Part shown: piece by piece, positions 37,595-51,015 of the stretch | Numbering within the stretch: the stretch's first letter is position 1 | Layout of the letters: every line of letters begins with the position of its first letter | DNA from: Amaranthus tricolor | Lineage: Eukaryota > Streptophyta > Magnoliopsida > Caryophyllales > Amaranthaceae | Assembly: GCF_026212465.1 (NCBI RefSeq) | Contig: NC_080059.1 | Location: forward strand, 23,987,329 to 24,051,328 | Length of the DNA stretch: 64,000 nt | Direction of reading: 5' to 3' | Translations under genes and position numbers: made by a program | The notes under the pieces: model-generated | The model's database searches: none | Seen by the model: only the letters and a program-made list of their open reading frames with translations | Told to the model about the DNA's origin: nothing

Positions 37595-38980
37595 AAAAAG
37601 CTTAAAAAACCCTTAAAATCGCAACTTAACTCGCAATTCTAGCATATGACTATGATTTTAAATTCTAACCACTTAAACACAATAATATATATACCAAATA
37701 GTGTTGTGTGCCAAGTTTCGTGCAAAACGAACCAAGTTTGAGCTACTTTATGCGCAAAAGGGCCAAAAACGCTTAAAAACCCTTAAAATCGCAACTTAAC
37801 ACGTAATTTCTAGCATATTACTATGTTTTCAATTCTAACCACTTCAACACAATAATATAACCAAATAGTGTTCTGTACCAAGTTTCGTGCAAAACAAACC
37901 AAGTTTGAGCTACTTTATTCGCAAAAGTGCCAAAAAACGCTAAAAAAACTTATAAAATCGCAACTTAACACGTAATTTCTAGCATATGACTATGATTTTT
38001 CAATTCTAACAACTTCAACACAATAATATATATGAAATAGTGTTGTGTGCCAAGTTTCGTGCAAAACAAACCAAGTTTGGAGCTACTTCATGCGCAAAAG
38101 TGGCCAATAACGCTTAAAAACCAATCAAAATAGCAACTTAACACGTAATTTCTATCATATGACTATTATTTTAATTCTAACCACTTCAACAAAATATTAT
38201 ATACCACATAGTGTTTTGTTGCCATGTTTCGTGCAAAATAAACCAAGTCTGAGCTACTTTATGCGCAAAAGGGCCAAAAACGATCAAAAACCCTTAAAAT
38301 CACAAATTAAAAAGTAATTTCTAGCATATGACTATGATTTTAATTTCTAACCACTTCAACACAATAATATATACCAAATAGCGTTGTGTGCCAAGTTTCC
38401 CGCACAACAAACCTAGTTTGAGCTACTTTATGCGCAAAAGTGCCAAAAATGCTTAAAAACCCTTAAAATCGAAACTTAACACGCAATTCTAGCATATTAC
38501 TATGATTTTAAATTCAAACCACTTCAACAAAATAATATATACCAAATAGTGTTGTGTGCTATGTTTTGTGCAAAACAAACCAAGTTTGAGCTACTTTATG
38601 TGCAAAAGGGCCAAAAACGCTTAAAAGCCCTTAAAATCGCAACTTAACAAGTAATTTCTAGCATATGACTATGATTTTCAATTCAAACAACTTCAACACA
38701 ATAATATATACCAAATAGTGTTGTTTTCAAAGTTTCGTGCAAAACAAACCAAGTTTGAGCTACTTGATGCGCAAAAGTGCCAAAAATGCTTAAAAACAAT
38801 TAAAATCACAACTTAACACGCAATTCTAGCATATGACTATGATTTTTAATTCTAACCACTTAAACACAATAATATATATACCAAATAGTGTTGTGTGCCA
38901 AGTTTCATGCAAAACCAACCAAGTTTGAGCTACTTTTTGCGCAAAAGGGCCAAAAACGCTTAAAAACCCTTAAAATCGCA
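37595..38980 (-). repeat. Domain C duplicated segment, copy 1 (offset ~2368 bp)
   Basis: Starts AAAAAGCTTAAAAAACCC and runs through TAACTCGCAATTC, TTCTGTACC, TTTGGAGCTACTTCATGC, CAATAACGC, AAACGATCAAAAACCC, TTTCCCGCACAAC and GTTTTCAAAG in that order. The same series of about eight monomers begins at 39963. This copy has more one-base indels (such as GTGGCCAATAACGC and GTTTTGTTGCC), so it may be the less accurate of the two. Confidence 0.88.
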
Positions 38981-39962
38981 ACTTAAGACGTAATTTCTAA
39001 CATATGACTATGATTTTAAATTCTAACCACTTCAACAATAAAATTATATACTACAAAGTGTTGTGTGTGCCAAATTTCGTGCTAAACAAACCAAGTTTGA
39101 GCTACTTTATGCGCAAAAGAGCCAAAAACGCTCAAAACCCTTAAAAATCGCAACTTAACAAGTAATTTCTAGTATATGACTATGACTTTCAATTCTAACC
39201 ACTTCAGCACAATAATATATAATAAATAGCGTTGTGTGCAAAGTTTCGCGCAAAACAAACCAAGTTTGAGCTACTTTATTCGCAAAAGTGCCAAAAATGC
39301 TTAAAAAGCCTTAAATATCGCAACTTAACACGAAATTCTAGCATATGACTATGATTTTAATTTTTAACCACTTCAACACAATAATATATATAAAATAGTG
39401 TTGTGTGCCAAGTTTCGTGCAAAACAAACCAAGTTTGAGCTACTTTATGCGCAAAAGAGCCAAAAACGCTTAAAACCCTTAAAATCGCAACATAACAAGT
39501 AATTTCTAGCATACGACTATGATTTTAAATTCAAACCACTTCAACACAATAATATATACCAAATAGTGTTGTGTGCAAAGTTTTCGTGCAAAAGCAAACC
39601 AAGTTTGAGCTACTTGATGCGCAAAAGTGCCAAAAATGCTTAAAAACCATTAAAATCGAAACTTAACACGCAATTCTAGCATATAACTATGATTTTAATT
39701 CTAACCACTTCTAAACAATAATATATATACCAAATAGCTTTGTGTGCCAAGTTTCATGCAAAACGAACCATGTTTGAGCTACTTTATGCGCAAAAGGGCA
39801 AAAAACGCTCAAAAACCCTTAAAATGGCAACTTAACAAGTAATTTCTAGCATATGACTATGATTTTCAATTCTAACCACTTCAACACAATAATATATACC
39901 AAATAGAGTTGTGTTCACGCAAAACAAACCAAGTTTGAGCTATTTTATGCGCAAAAGTGCCA

Positions 39963-41345
39963 AAAAAGCTTAAAAACCCTTAAAATCGCAACTTAACTCG
40001 CAATTCTAGCATATGACTATGATATAAAATTCTAACCACTTAAACACAATAATATATATACCAAATAGTGTTGTGTGCCAAGTTTCGTGCAAAACGAACC
40101 AAGTTTGAGCTACTTTATGCGCAAAAGGGCCAAAAACGCTTAAAAACCCTTAAAATCGCAACTTAACACGTAATTTCTAGCATATTACTATGTTTTCAAT
40201 TCTAACCACTTCAACACAATAATATATACCAAATAGTGTTCTGTACCAAGTTTCGTGCAAAACAAACCAAGTTTGAGCTACTTTATTCGCAAAAGTGCCA
40301 AAAACGCTTAAAAACCTATAAAATCGCAACTTAACACGTAATTTCTAGCATATGACTATGATTTTCAATTCTAACAACTTCAACACAATACTATATATCA
40401 AATAGTGTTGTGTGCCAAGTTTCGTGCAAAACAAACCAAGTTTGGAGCTACTTCATGCGCAAAAGTGCCAATAACGCTTAAAAACCAATCAAAATAGCAA
40501 CTTAACACGTAATTTCTATCATATGACTGTTATTTTAATTCTAACCACTTCAACAAAATATTATATACCACATAGTGTTTTGTGCCATGTTTCGTGCAAA
40601 ATAAACCAAGTCTGAGCTACTTTATGCGCAAAAGGGCCAAAAACGATCAAAAACCCTTAAAATCACAAATTAAAAAGTAATTTATAGCATATGACTATGA
40701 TTTTCAATTCTAACCACTTCAACACAATAATATATACCAAATAGCGTTGTGTGCCAAGTTTCCCGCACAACAAACCTAGTTTGAGCTACTTTATGCGCAA
40801 AAGTGCCAAAAATGCTTAAAAACCCTTAAAATCGAAACTTAACACGCAATTCTAGCATATTACTATGATTTTAAATTCAAACCACTTCAACAAAATAATA
40901 TATACCAAATAGTATTGTGTGCTATGTTTTGTGCAAAACAAACCAAGTTTGAGCTACTTTATGCGCAAAAGGGCCAAAAACGCTTAAAAGCCCTTAAAAT
41001 CGCAACTTAACAAGTAATTTCTAGCATATGACTATGATTTTCAATTCAAACAACTTCAACACAATAATATATACCAAATAGTGTTGTTTTCAAAGTTTCG
41101 TGCAAAACAAACCAAGTTTGAGCTACTTGATGCGCAAAAGTGCCAAAAATGCTTAAAAACAATTAAAATCACAACTTAACACGCAATTCTAGCATATGAC
41201 TATGATTTTTAATTCTAACCACTTAAACACAATAATATATATACCAAATAGTGTTGTGTGCCAAGTTTCATGCAAAACCAACCAAGTTTGAGCTACTTTA
41301 TGCGCAAAAGGGCCAAAAACGCTTAAAAACCCTTAAAATCGCAAC
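39963..41345 (-). repeat. Domain C duplicated segment, copy 2
   Basis: Repeats the monomer order of 37595-38980. After about 41345 the two diverge: this copy returns to a TTCTGTACC-type block (here GATCTGTACC), while the first goes on to monomers with AACTTAAGACG. The two duplicates lie 14 monomers apart. Confidence 0.88.
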
Positions 41346-44300
41346 TTAACACGTAATTTCTAGCATATTACTATGTTTTCAATTTTGACAACTTCAACAC
41401 AATAATATATACCAAATAGTGATCTGTACCAAGTTTCGTGCAAAACAAACCAAGTTTGAGCTATTTTATTCGCAAAAGTGCCAAAAATGCTTAAAAACCT
41501 ATAAAATCGCAACTTAACACGTAATTTCTAGCATATGACTATGATTTTCAATTCTAACAACTTCAACACAATAATATATATCAAATAGTGTTGTGTGCCA
41601 AGTTTCGTGCAAAAGAAACCAAGTTTGGAGCTACTTCATGCGCAAAAGTGCCAATAACGCTTAAAAACCAATCAAAATCGCAACTTAACACGTAATTTCT
41701 ATCATATGACTATGATTTTAATTCTAACCACTTAAACAAAATATTATATACCACATAGTGTTTTGTGCCATGTTTCGTGCAAAACAAACCAAGTCTGAGC
41801 TACTTTATGCGCAAAAGGGCCAAAAACGATCAAAAACCCTTAAAATCGCAAATTAAAAAGAAATTTCTAGCATATGACTATGATTTTAAATTCTAACCAC
41901 TTCAACACAATAATATATACCAAATGGCGTTGTGTGCCAAGTTTCCTGCACAACAAACCTAGTTTGAGCTACTTTATGCGCAAAAGTGCCAAAAATGCTT
42001 AAAAACCCTTAAAATCGCAACTTAACATGCAATTCTAGCATATGACTATGATTTTAAAATTTAACCACTTCAACACAATAATATATACCAAATAATGTTG
42101 CGTGCCAGTTTCGTGCAAAACAAACCAAATTTAAGCTTCTTTTTGCGCCAAAGGGCCAAAAACGCTTAAAAACCCTTAAAATCGAAACTTAACACGTAAT
42201 TTCTAACATATGACTATGATTTTAAATTCTAACCACTTCAACAATAAAATATATACCACAAAGTGTCGTGTGCCAAATTTCGTGCTAAACAAACCAAGTT
42301 TGAGCTACTTTATGCGCAAAAGAGCCAAAAATGCTCAAAAACCCTTAAAATCGCAACTTAACAAGTAATTTCTAGAATATGACTATGACTTTCAATTCTA
42401 ACCACTTCAGCACAATAATATATACCAAATAGCGTTGTGTGCAAAGTTTCGCGCAAAACAAACCAAGTTTGAGCTACTTTATTCGCAAAAGAGCCAAAAA
42501 CGCTTAAAACCCTTAAAATCGCAACATAACAAGTAATTTCTAGCATATGACTATTATTTTAAATTCAAACCACTTCAACACAATAATATATACCTAATAG
42601 TGTTGTGTGCAAAGTTTCGTGCAAAACAAACCAAGTTTGAGCTACTTGATGCGCAAAAGTGCCAAAAATGCTTAAAAACCCTTAAAATCGAAACTTAACA
42701 CGCAATTCTAGCATATGACTATTATTTTCAATTCTAACCACTTCAACACAATAATATATACGAAATAGAGTTGTGTGCACGCAAAACAAACCAAGTTTGA
42801 GCTATTTTATGCGCAAAAGTGCCAAAAATGCTTAAAAACCCTTAAAATCGCAACTTAACACGCAATTCTAGCATATGACTATGATTTTAAATTCTAACCA
42901 CTTAAACACAATAATATATATACCAAATAGTGTTGTGTGCCAAGTTTCGTGCAAAACGAACTAAGTTTGAGATACTTTATGCGCAAAAGGGCCAAAAACG
43001 CTTAAAAACCCTTAAAATCGCAACTTAACACGTAATTTCTAGCATATTACTATGTTTTCAATTCTAACCACTTCAACACAATAATATATACCAAATAGTG
43101 TTCTGTACCAAGTTTCGTGCAAAACAAACCAAGTTTGAGCTACTTTATTCGCAAAAGTGCCAAAAACGCTTAAAAACCTATAAAATCGCAACTTAACACG
43201 TAATTTCTAGCATATGACTATGATTTTCAATTCTAACAACTTCAACACAATAATATATATCAAATAGTGTTGTGTGCCAAGTTTCGTGACAAACAAACCA
43301 AGTTTGGAGCTACTTCATGCGCAAAAGTGCTAATAACGCTTAAAAACCAATCAAAATAGCAACTTAACACGTAATTTCTATCATATGACTATTATTTTAA
43401 TTCTAACCACTTCAACAAAATATTATATACCACATAGTGTTTTGTGCCATGTTTCGTGCAAAATAAACCAAGTCTGAGCTACTTTATGCGCAAAAGGGCC
43501 AAAAACGATCAAAAACACTTAAAATCGCAAATTAAAAAGTAATTTCTAGCATATGACTATGATTTTCAATTCTAACCACTTCAACACAATAATATATACC
43601 AAATAGCGTTGTGTGCCAAGTTTCCCGCACAACAAACCTAGTTTGAGCTACTTTATGCGCAAAAGTGCCAAAAATGCTTAAAAACCCTTAAAATCGCAAC
43701 TTAACATGTAATTCTAGCATATGACTATGATTTTAAAATCTAACCACTTCAACACAATAATATATACCAAATAATGTTGCGTGCCAAGTTTCGTGCAAAA
43801 CAAACAAGGTTTAAGCTTCTTTATGCGCAAAAGGGCCAAAAACGCTTAAAAACCCTTAAAATCGCAACTTAACACGTAATTTCTAGCATATTACTATGTT
43901 TTCAATTCTAACCACTTCAACACAATAATATATACCAAATAGTGTTCTGTACCAAGTTTCGTGCAAAACAAACCAAGTTTGAGCTACTTTATTCGCAAAA
44001 GTGCCAAAAACGCTTAAAAACCCTAAAAACTCGCAACTTAACACGTAATTTCTAGCATATGACTATGATTTTCAATTCTAACAACTTCAACACAATAATA
44101 TATATCAAATAGTGTTGTGTGCCAAGTTTCGTGCAAAAACAAACCAAGTTTGGAGCTACTTCATGCGCAAAAGTGCCCATAACGCTTAAAAACCAATCAA
44201 AATCACAACTTAACACGTAATTTCTATCATATGACTATGATTTTAATTCTAACCACTTCAACAAAATATTATATACCACATAGTGTTTTGTGCCATGTTT

Positions 44301-45293
44301 CGTGCAAAACAAACCAAGTCTGAGCTACATTATGCGCAAAAGGGCCAAAAACGATCAAAAACCCTTAAAATCGCAAATTAAAAAGTAATTTCTAGCATAT
44401 GACTATGATTTTAAATTCTAACCACTTCAACACAATAATATATACCAAATAGCGTTGTGTGCCAAGTTTCCCGCACAACAAACCTAGTTTGAGCTACTTT
44501 ATGCGCAAAAGTGCCAAAAATGCTTAAAAACCCTTAAAATCGCAACTTAACACGCAATTCTAGCATATGACTATGATTTTAAAATCTAACCACTTCAACA
44601 CAATAATATATACCCAAATAATGTTGCGTGCCAAGTTTCGTGCAAAACAAACCAAGTTTGAGCTACTTTATTCGCAAAAGTGCCAAAAACGCTTAAAAAC
44701 CTATAAAATTGCAACTTAACACGTAATTTCTAGCATATTACTATGTTTTCAATTCTAACCACTTCAACACAATAATATATACCAAATAGTGTTCTGTTCC
44801 AAGTTTCGTGCAAAACAAACCAAGTTTGAGCTACTTTATTCGCAAAAGTGCCAAAAACGCTTAAAAACATATAAAATCGCAACTTAACATGTAATTTCTA
44901 GCATATTAATATGTTTTTAATTCTAACCACTTTAACACAATAATATATATCAAATAGCGTTGTGTTCAAGTTTCGTGCAAAACAAACCATGTTTGAGCTA
45001 CTTTATGCGCAAAAGGGCAAAAAACGCTCAAAAACCCTTAAAATTGCAACTTAACAAGTAATTTCTAGCATATGACTATGATTTTCAATTCTAACCACTT
45101 CAATCCAATAATATATACCAAATAGAGTTGTGTTCGCGCAAAACAAACCAAGTTTGAGCTACTTTAAGCGCAAAAGTGTCAAAAATGCTTAAAAACCCTT
45201 AAAATCGCAACTTAACACGCAATTCTAGCATATGACTATGATTTTAAATTCAAACCACTTCAACACAATAGTATATACCAAATAGTGTTGTGT

Positions 45294-46638
45294 GATAAGT
45301 TTCGTGCAAAACAAACCAAGTTTGAGCTACTTTGTGCGCAAAAGGGCCAAAACGCTTAAAAGCCCTTAAAATCGCAACTTAACAAGTAATTTCTAGCATA
45401 TGACTATGATTTTCAATTCTGACCCCTTAAACACAATAATATATATACCAAATAGTGTTGTGTGCCAAGTTTCGTGCAAAACGAACCAAGTTTGAGCTAC
45501 TTTATGCGCAAAAGGGCCAAAAACGCTTAAAAACCCCTTAAAATCGCAATTTAACACGTAATTTCTAGCATATTACTATGTTTTCAATTCTAACCACTTC
45601 AACACAATTATATATACCTAATAGTGTTCTGTACCAAGTTTCGTGCAAAACAAACCAAGTTTGAGCTACTTTATTCGCAAAAGTGCCAAAAACGCTTAAA
45701 AACCTATAAAATTGAAACTTAACACGTAATTTCTAGCATATGACTATGATTTTCAATTCTAACAACTTCAACAAAATAATATATATCAAATAGTGTTGTG
45801 TGCCAAGTTTCGTGCAAACCAAACCATGTTTGGAGCTACTTCATGCGCAAAAGTGCCAATAACTCTTAAAAACCAATCAAAATCGCAACTTAACACGTAA
45901 TATTTATCATATGACTCTGATTTTCAATTCTAACCACTTCAACAAAATATTATATACCACATAGTGTTGTGTGCCAACTTTCGTGCAAAACAAACCAAGT
46001 TTGAGAACCTGATGCGCAAAAGTGCCAAAAATGCTTAAAAACCCTTAAAATCGCAACTTAACACGCAATTCTAGCATATGACTATGATTTTAAATTCTAA
46101 TCACTTAAACACAATAATATATATACCAAATAGTGTTGTGTGCCAAGTTTCGTGCAAAACGAACCAAGTTTGAGCTACTTTATGCGCAAAAGGGCCAAAA
46201 ATGCTTAAAAACCCTTAAAATCGCAACTTAACACGTAATTTCTAACATATTACTATGTATTCAATTCTAACCACTTCAACACAATAATATATACCGAATA
46301 GTGTTGTGTGCCAAGTTTCGTGCAAAATAAACCAAGTTTGAGCAACTTTATGCGCAAAAGGGCCAAAAACACTCAAAAACCCTTAAAATTGCAACTTAAC
46401 AAGTAATTTCTAGCATATGACTATGATTTTCAATTCTAACCACTTCAATCCAATAATATATACCAAATAGAGTTGTGTTCGCGCAAAACAAACCAAGTTT
46501 GAGCTACTTTAAGCGCAAAAGTGTCAAAAATGCTTAAAAGCCCTTAAAATCGCAACTTAACACGCAATTCTAGCATATGACTATGATTTTAAATTCAAAC
46601 CACTTCAACACAATAGTATATACCAAATAGTGTTGTGT
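45294..46638 (-). repeat. Domain C HOR, 8-mer copy 1
   Basis: The order on the plus strand is c1 (GATAAG, CAAAACGCTTAAAAGCCC), c2 (CAAAACGAACC), c3 (TTCTGTACC), c4 (TTTGGAGCTACTTCATGC), c5 (ACATAGTG, ACCTGATGCGC), c6 (TCTAATCACTTAAAC), c7 (CCGAATAGTG, AAAATAAACC, AACACTC) and c8 (GAGTTGTGTTCGCGC, TTTAAGCGC). The c8 monomer is the reverse-orientation relative of the short m7 of domain A. Confidence 0.92.
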
Positions 46639-47987
46639 GATAAGTTTCGTGCAAAACAACCAAGTTTGAGCTACTTTGTGCGCAAAAGGGGCCAAAACGC
46701 TTAAAAGCCCTTAAAATCGCAACTTAACAAGTAATTTCTAGCATATGACTATGATTTTCAATTCTGACCCCTTAAAACACATAATATATATACCAAATAG
46801 TGTTGTGTGCCAAGTTTCGTGCAAAACGAACCAAGTTTGAGCTACTTTATGCGCAAAAGGGCCAAAAACGCTTAAAAACCCTTAAAATCGCAATTTAACA
46901 CGTAATTTCTAGCATATTACTATGTTTTCAATTCTAACCACTTCAACACAATTATATATATCCTAATAGTGTTCTGTACCAAGTTTCGTGCAAAACAAAC
47001 CAAGTTTGAGCTACTTTATTCGCAAAAGTGCCAAAAACGCTTAAAAACCTATAAAATTGAAACTTAACACGTAATTTCTAGCATATGACTATGATTTTCA
47101 ATTCTAACAACTTCAACACAATAATATATATCAAATAGTGTTGTGTGCCAAGTTTCGTGCAAACCAAACCATGTTTGGAGCTACTTCATGCGCAAAAGTG
47201 CCAATAACTCTTAAAAACCAATCAAAATCGCAACTTAACACGTAATATTTATCATATGACTATGATTTTCAATTCTAACCACTTCAACAAAATATTATAT
47301 ACCACATAGTGTTGTGTGCCAAGTTTCGTGCAAAACAAACCAAGTTTGAGCTACCTGATGCGCAAAAGTGCCAAAAATGCTTAAAAAACCCTTAAAATCG
47401 CAACTTAACACGCAATTCTAGCATATGACTATGATTTTAAATTCTAATCACTTAAACACAATAATATATATACCAAATAGTGTTGTGTGCCAAGTTTCGT
47501 GCAAAACGAACCAAGTTTGAGCTACTTTATGCGCAAAAGGGCCAAAAATGCTTAAAAACCCTTAAAATCGCAACTTAACACGTAATTTCTAACATATTAC
47601 TATGTATTCAATTCTAACCACTTCAACACAATAATATATACCGAATAGTGTTGTGTGCCAAGTTTCGTGCAAAATAAACCAAGTTTGAGCAACTTTATGC
47701 GCAAAAGGGCCAAAAACACTCAAAAACCCTTAAAATTGCAACTTAACAAGTAATTTCTAGCATATGACAATGATTTTCAATTCTAACCACTTCAATCCAA
47801 TAATATATACCAAATAGAGTTGTGTTCGCGCAAAACAAACCAAGTTTGTGAGCTACTTTAAGCGCAAAAGTGTCAAAAATGCTTAAAAACCCTTAAAATC
47901 GCAACTTAACACGCAATTCTAGCATATGACTATGATTTTAAATTCAAACCACTTCAACACAATAGTATATACCAAATAGTGTTGTGT
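46639..47987 (-). repeat. Domain C HOR, 8-mer copy 2
   Basis: Same c1-c8 order as the preceding copy. A few indels are private to it, for example TTTGTGAGCTAC near 47847 and TTAAAACACATAATA near 46773. Confidence 0.92.
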
Positions 47988-49332
47988 GATAAGTTTCGTG
48001 CAAAACAAACCAAGTTTGAGCTACTTTGTGCGCAAAAGGGCCAAAACGCTTAAAAGCCCTTAAAATCGCAACTTAACAAGTAATTTCTAGCATATGACTA
48101 TGATTTTCAATTCTAACCCCTTAAACACAATAATATATATACCAAATAGTGTTGTGTGCCAAGTTTCGTGCAAAACGAACCAAGTTTGAGCTACTTTATG
48201 CGCAAAAGGGCCAAAAACGCTTAAAAACCCTTAAAATCGCAATTTAACACGTAATTTCTAGCATATTACTATGTTTTCAATTCTAACCACTTCAACACAA
48301 TTATATATACCTAATAGTGTTCTGTACCAAGTTTCGTGCAAAACAAACAAAGTTTGAGCTACTTTATTCGCAAAAGTGCCAAAAACGCTTAAAAACCTAT
48401 AAAATTGAAACTTAACACGTAATTTCTAGCATATGACTATGATTTTCAATTCTAACAACTTCAACACAATAATATATATCAAATAGTGTTGTGTGCCAAG
48501 TTTCGTGCAAACCAAACCAAGTTTGGAGCTACTTCATGCGCAAAAGTGCCAATAACTCTTAAAAACCAATCAAAATCGCAACTTAACACGTAATATTTAT
48601 CATATGACTATGATTTTCAATTCTAACCACTTCAACAAAATATTATATACCACATAGTGTTGTGTGCCAACTTTCGTGCAAAACAAACCAAGTTTGAGCT
48701 ACCTGATGCGCAAAAGTGCCAAAAATGCTTAAAAACCCTTAAAATCGCAACTTAACACGCAATTCTAGCATATGACTATGATTTTAAATTCTAATCACTT
48801 AAACACAATAATATATATACCACATAGTGTTGTGTGCCAAGTTTCGTGCAAAACAAACCAAGTTTGAGCTACCTGATGCGCAAAAGTGCCAAAAATGCTT
48901 AAAAACCCTTAAAATCGCAACTTAACACGTAATTTCTAACATATTACTATGTATTCAATTCTAACCACTTCAACACAATAATATATACCGAATAGTGTTG
49001 TGTGCCAAGTTTCGTGCAAAATAAACCAAGTTTGAGCAACTTTATGCGCAAAAGGGCCAAAAACACTCAAAAACCCTTAAAATTGCAACTTAACAAGTAA
49101 TTTCTAGCATATGACTATGATTTTCAATTCTAACCACTTCAACACAATAATATATACCAAATAGAGTTGTGTTCGCGCAAAACAAACCAAGTTTGAGCTA
49201 CTTTAAGCGCAAAAGTGTCAAAAATGCTTAAAAACCCTTAAAATCGCAACTTAACACGCAATTCTAGCATATGACTATGATTTTAAATTCAAACCACTTC
49301 AACACAATAGTATATACCAAATAGTGTTGTTT
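47988..49332 (-). repeat. Domain C HOR, 8-mer copy 3
   Basis: Order c1-c8, but the monomer in the c6 position (about 48780-48900) carries ACATAGTG and ACCTGATGCGC, features of c5, in place of CGAACC and TTTATGCGC. It looks like a local conversion of c6 by c5. Confidence 0.88.
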
Positions 49333-51015
49333 GATAAGTTTCGTGCAAAACAAACCAAGTTTGAGCTACTTTGTGCGCAAAAGGGCCAAAACGCTTAAAA
49401 GCCCTTAAAATCGCAACTTAACAAGTAATTTCTAGCATATGACTATGATTTTCAATTCTAACCCCTTAAACACAATAATATATATACCAAATAGTGTTGT
49501 GTGCCAAGTTTCGTGCAAAACGAACCAAGTTTGAGCTACTTTATGCGCAAAAGGGCCAAAAACGCTTAAAAACCCTTAAAATCGCAATTTAACACGTAAT
49601 TTCTAGCATATTACTATGTTTTCAATTCTAACAACTTCAACACAATAATATATACCAAATAGTGTTCTGTACCAAGTGTCGTACAAAACAAACCAAGTTT
49701 GAGCTACTTTATTCGCAAAAGTGCCAAAAACGCTTAAAAACCTATAAAATCGCAACTTAACACGTAATTTCTTGCATATGACTATGATTTTCAATTCTAA
49801 CAACTTCAACACAATAATATATATCGAATAGTGTTGTGTGCCAAGTTTCGTGCAAACCAAACCAAGTTTGGAGCTACTTCATGCGCAAAAGTGCCAATAA
49901 CGCTTAAAAACCAATCAAAATCGCAACTTAACACGTAATATTTATCATATGACTATGATTTTCAATTCTAACCACTTCAACAAAATATTATATACCACAT
50001 AGTGTTGTGTGCCAACTTTCGTGCAAAACAAACCAAGTCTGAGCTACTTTATGCGCAAAAGGGCCAAAAACGATCAAAAACCCTTAAAATCGAAAATTAA
50101 AAAATAATTTCTAGCATATGACTATGATTTTCAGTTTTAACCACTTCAACAAAATATTATATACCACATAGTGTTGTGTGCCAAGTTTCGTGCAAAACAA
50201 ACCAAGTTTGAGCTACCTGATGCGCAAAAGTGCCAAAAATGCTTAAAAACCCTTAAAATCGCAACTTAACACGCAATTCTAGCATATGACTATGATTTTA
50301 AATTCTAATCACTTAAACACAATAATATATATACCAAATAGTGTTGTGTGCCAAGTTTCGTGCAAAACGAACCAAGTTTGAGCTACTTTATGCGCAAAAG
50401 GGCCAAAAATGCTTAAAAACCCTTAAAATCGCAACTTAACACGTAATTTCTAACATATTACTATGTATTCAATTCTAACCACTTCAACACAATAATATAT
50501 ACCGAATAGTGTTGTGTGCCAAGTTTCGTGCAAAACGAACCAAGTTTGAGCTACTTTATGCGCAAAAGGGCCAAAAATGCTTAAAAACCCTTAAAATCGC
50601 AACTTAACACGTAATTTCTAGCATATTACTATGTTTTCAATTCTAAACACTTAAACACAATAATATATACCGAATAGTGTTGTGTGCCAAGTTTCGTGCA
50701 AAACAAACCAAGTTTGAGCTACTTTATGCGCAAAAGGGCCAAATAACACTTAAAAACCCTTAAAATTGCAACTTAACAAGTAATTTCTAGCATATGACTA
50801 TGATTTTCAATTCTAACCACTTCAACACAATAATATATACCAAATAGAGTTGTGTTCGCGCAAAACAAACCAAGTTTGAGCTACTTTAAGCGCAAAAGTG
50901 TCAAAAATGCTTAAAAACCCTTAAAATCGCAACTTAACACGCAATTCTAGCATATACTTATGATTTTAAATTCAAACCACTTCAACACAATAGTATATAC
51001 CAAATAGTGTTGTGT
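49333..51015 (-). repeat. Domain C HOR, 10-mer copy 1
   Basis: Compared with the 8-mer, one monomer is inserted around c5 (AAGTCTGAGCTAC, AAACGATCAAAAACCC, GAAAATTAAAAAATAATTT) and one around c7 (a c6-like body with CCGAATAGTG and CAAAACGAACC). The inserted AACGATC monomer is also common in the irregular parts of domain C, so it was probably reintroduced from there. Confidence 0.9.

Larger units (their letters stand above)
37595..45293 (-). repeat. Satellite domain C, left irregular part (reverse orientation)
   Basis: About 46 monomers, all on the minus strand relative to domains A and B. On the plus strand they read CCCTTAAAATCGCAACTTAA, ACACGTAATTTCTAGCATATG, AATAATATATACC, TTTCGTGCAAAACAAACC and GAGCTACTTTATGCGC. 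Monomer variants match domain A more than B (GGGCCAAAAACGC, no regular HindIII site). Block length varies: the TTCTGTACCAAG marker recurs at 37872, 40247, 43102, 43947, 44788 and 45629, so block sizes equal to 14, 17, 5, 5 and 5 monomers are seen. Confidence 0.94.

Noticed and set aside
49603..49860. Minus-strand open frame of 85 codons, repeated at 51286, 52801 and 54484 with identical translation
   Set aside because: It lies wholly inside satellite monomers, and the copies are identical because the HOR was duplicated. Its protein simply repeats the monomer translation about every 56 residues. No start context, domain or codon signal supports a gene.
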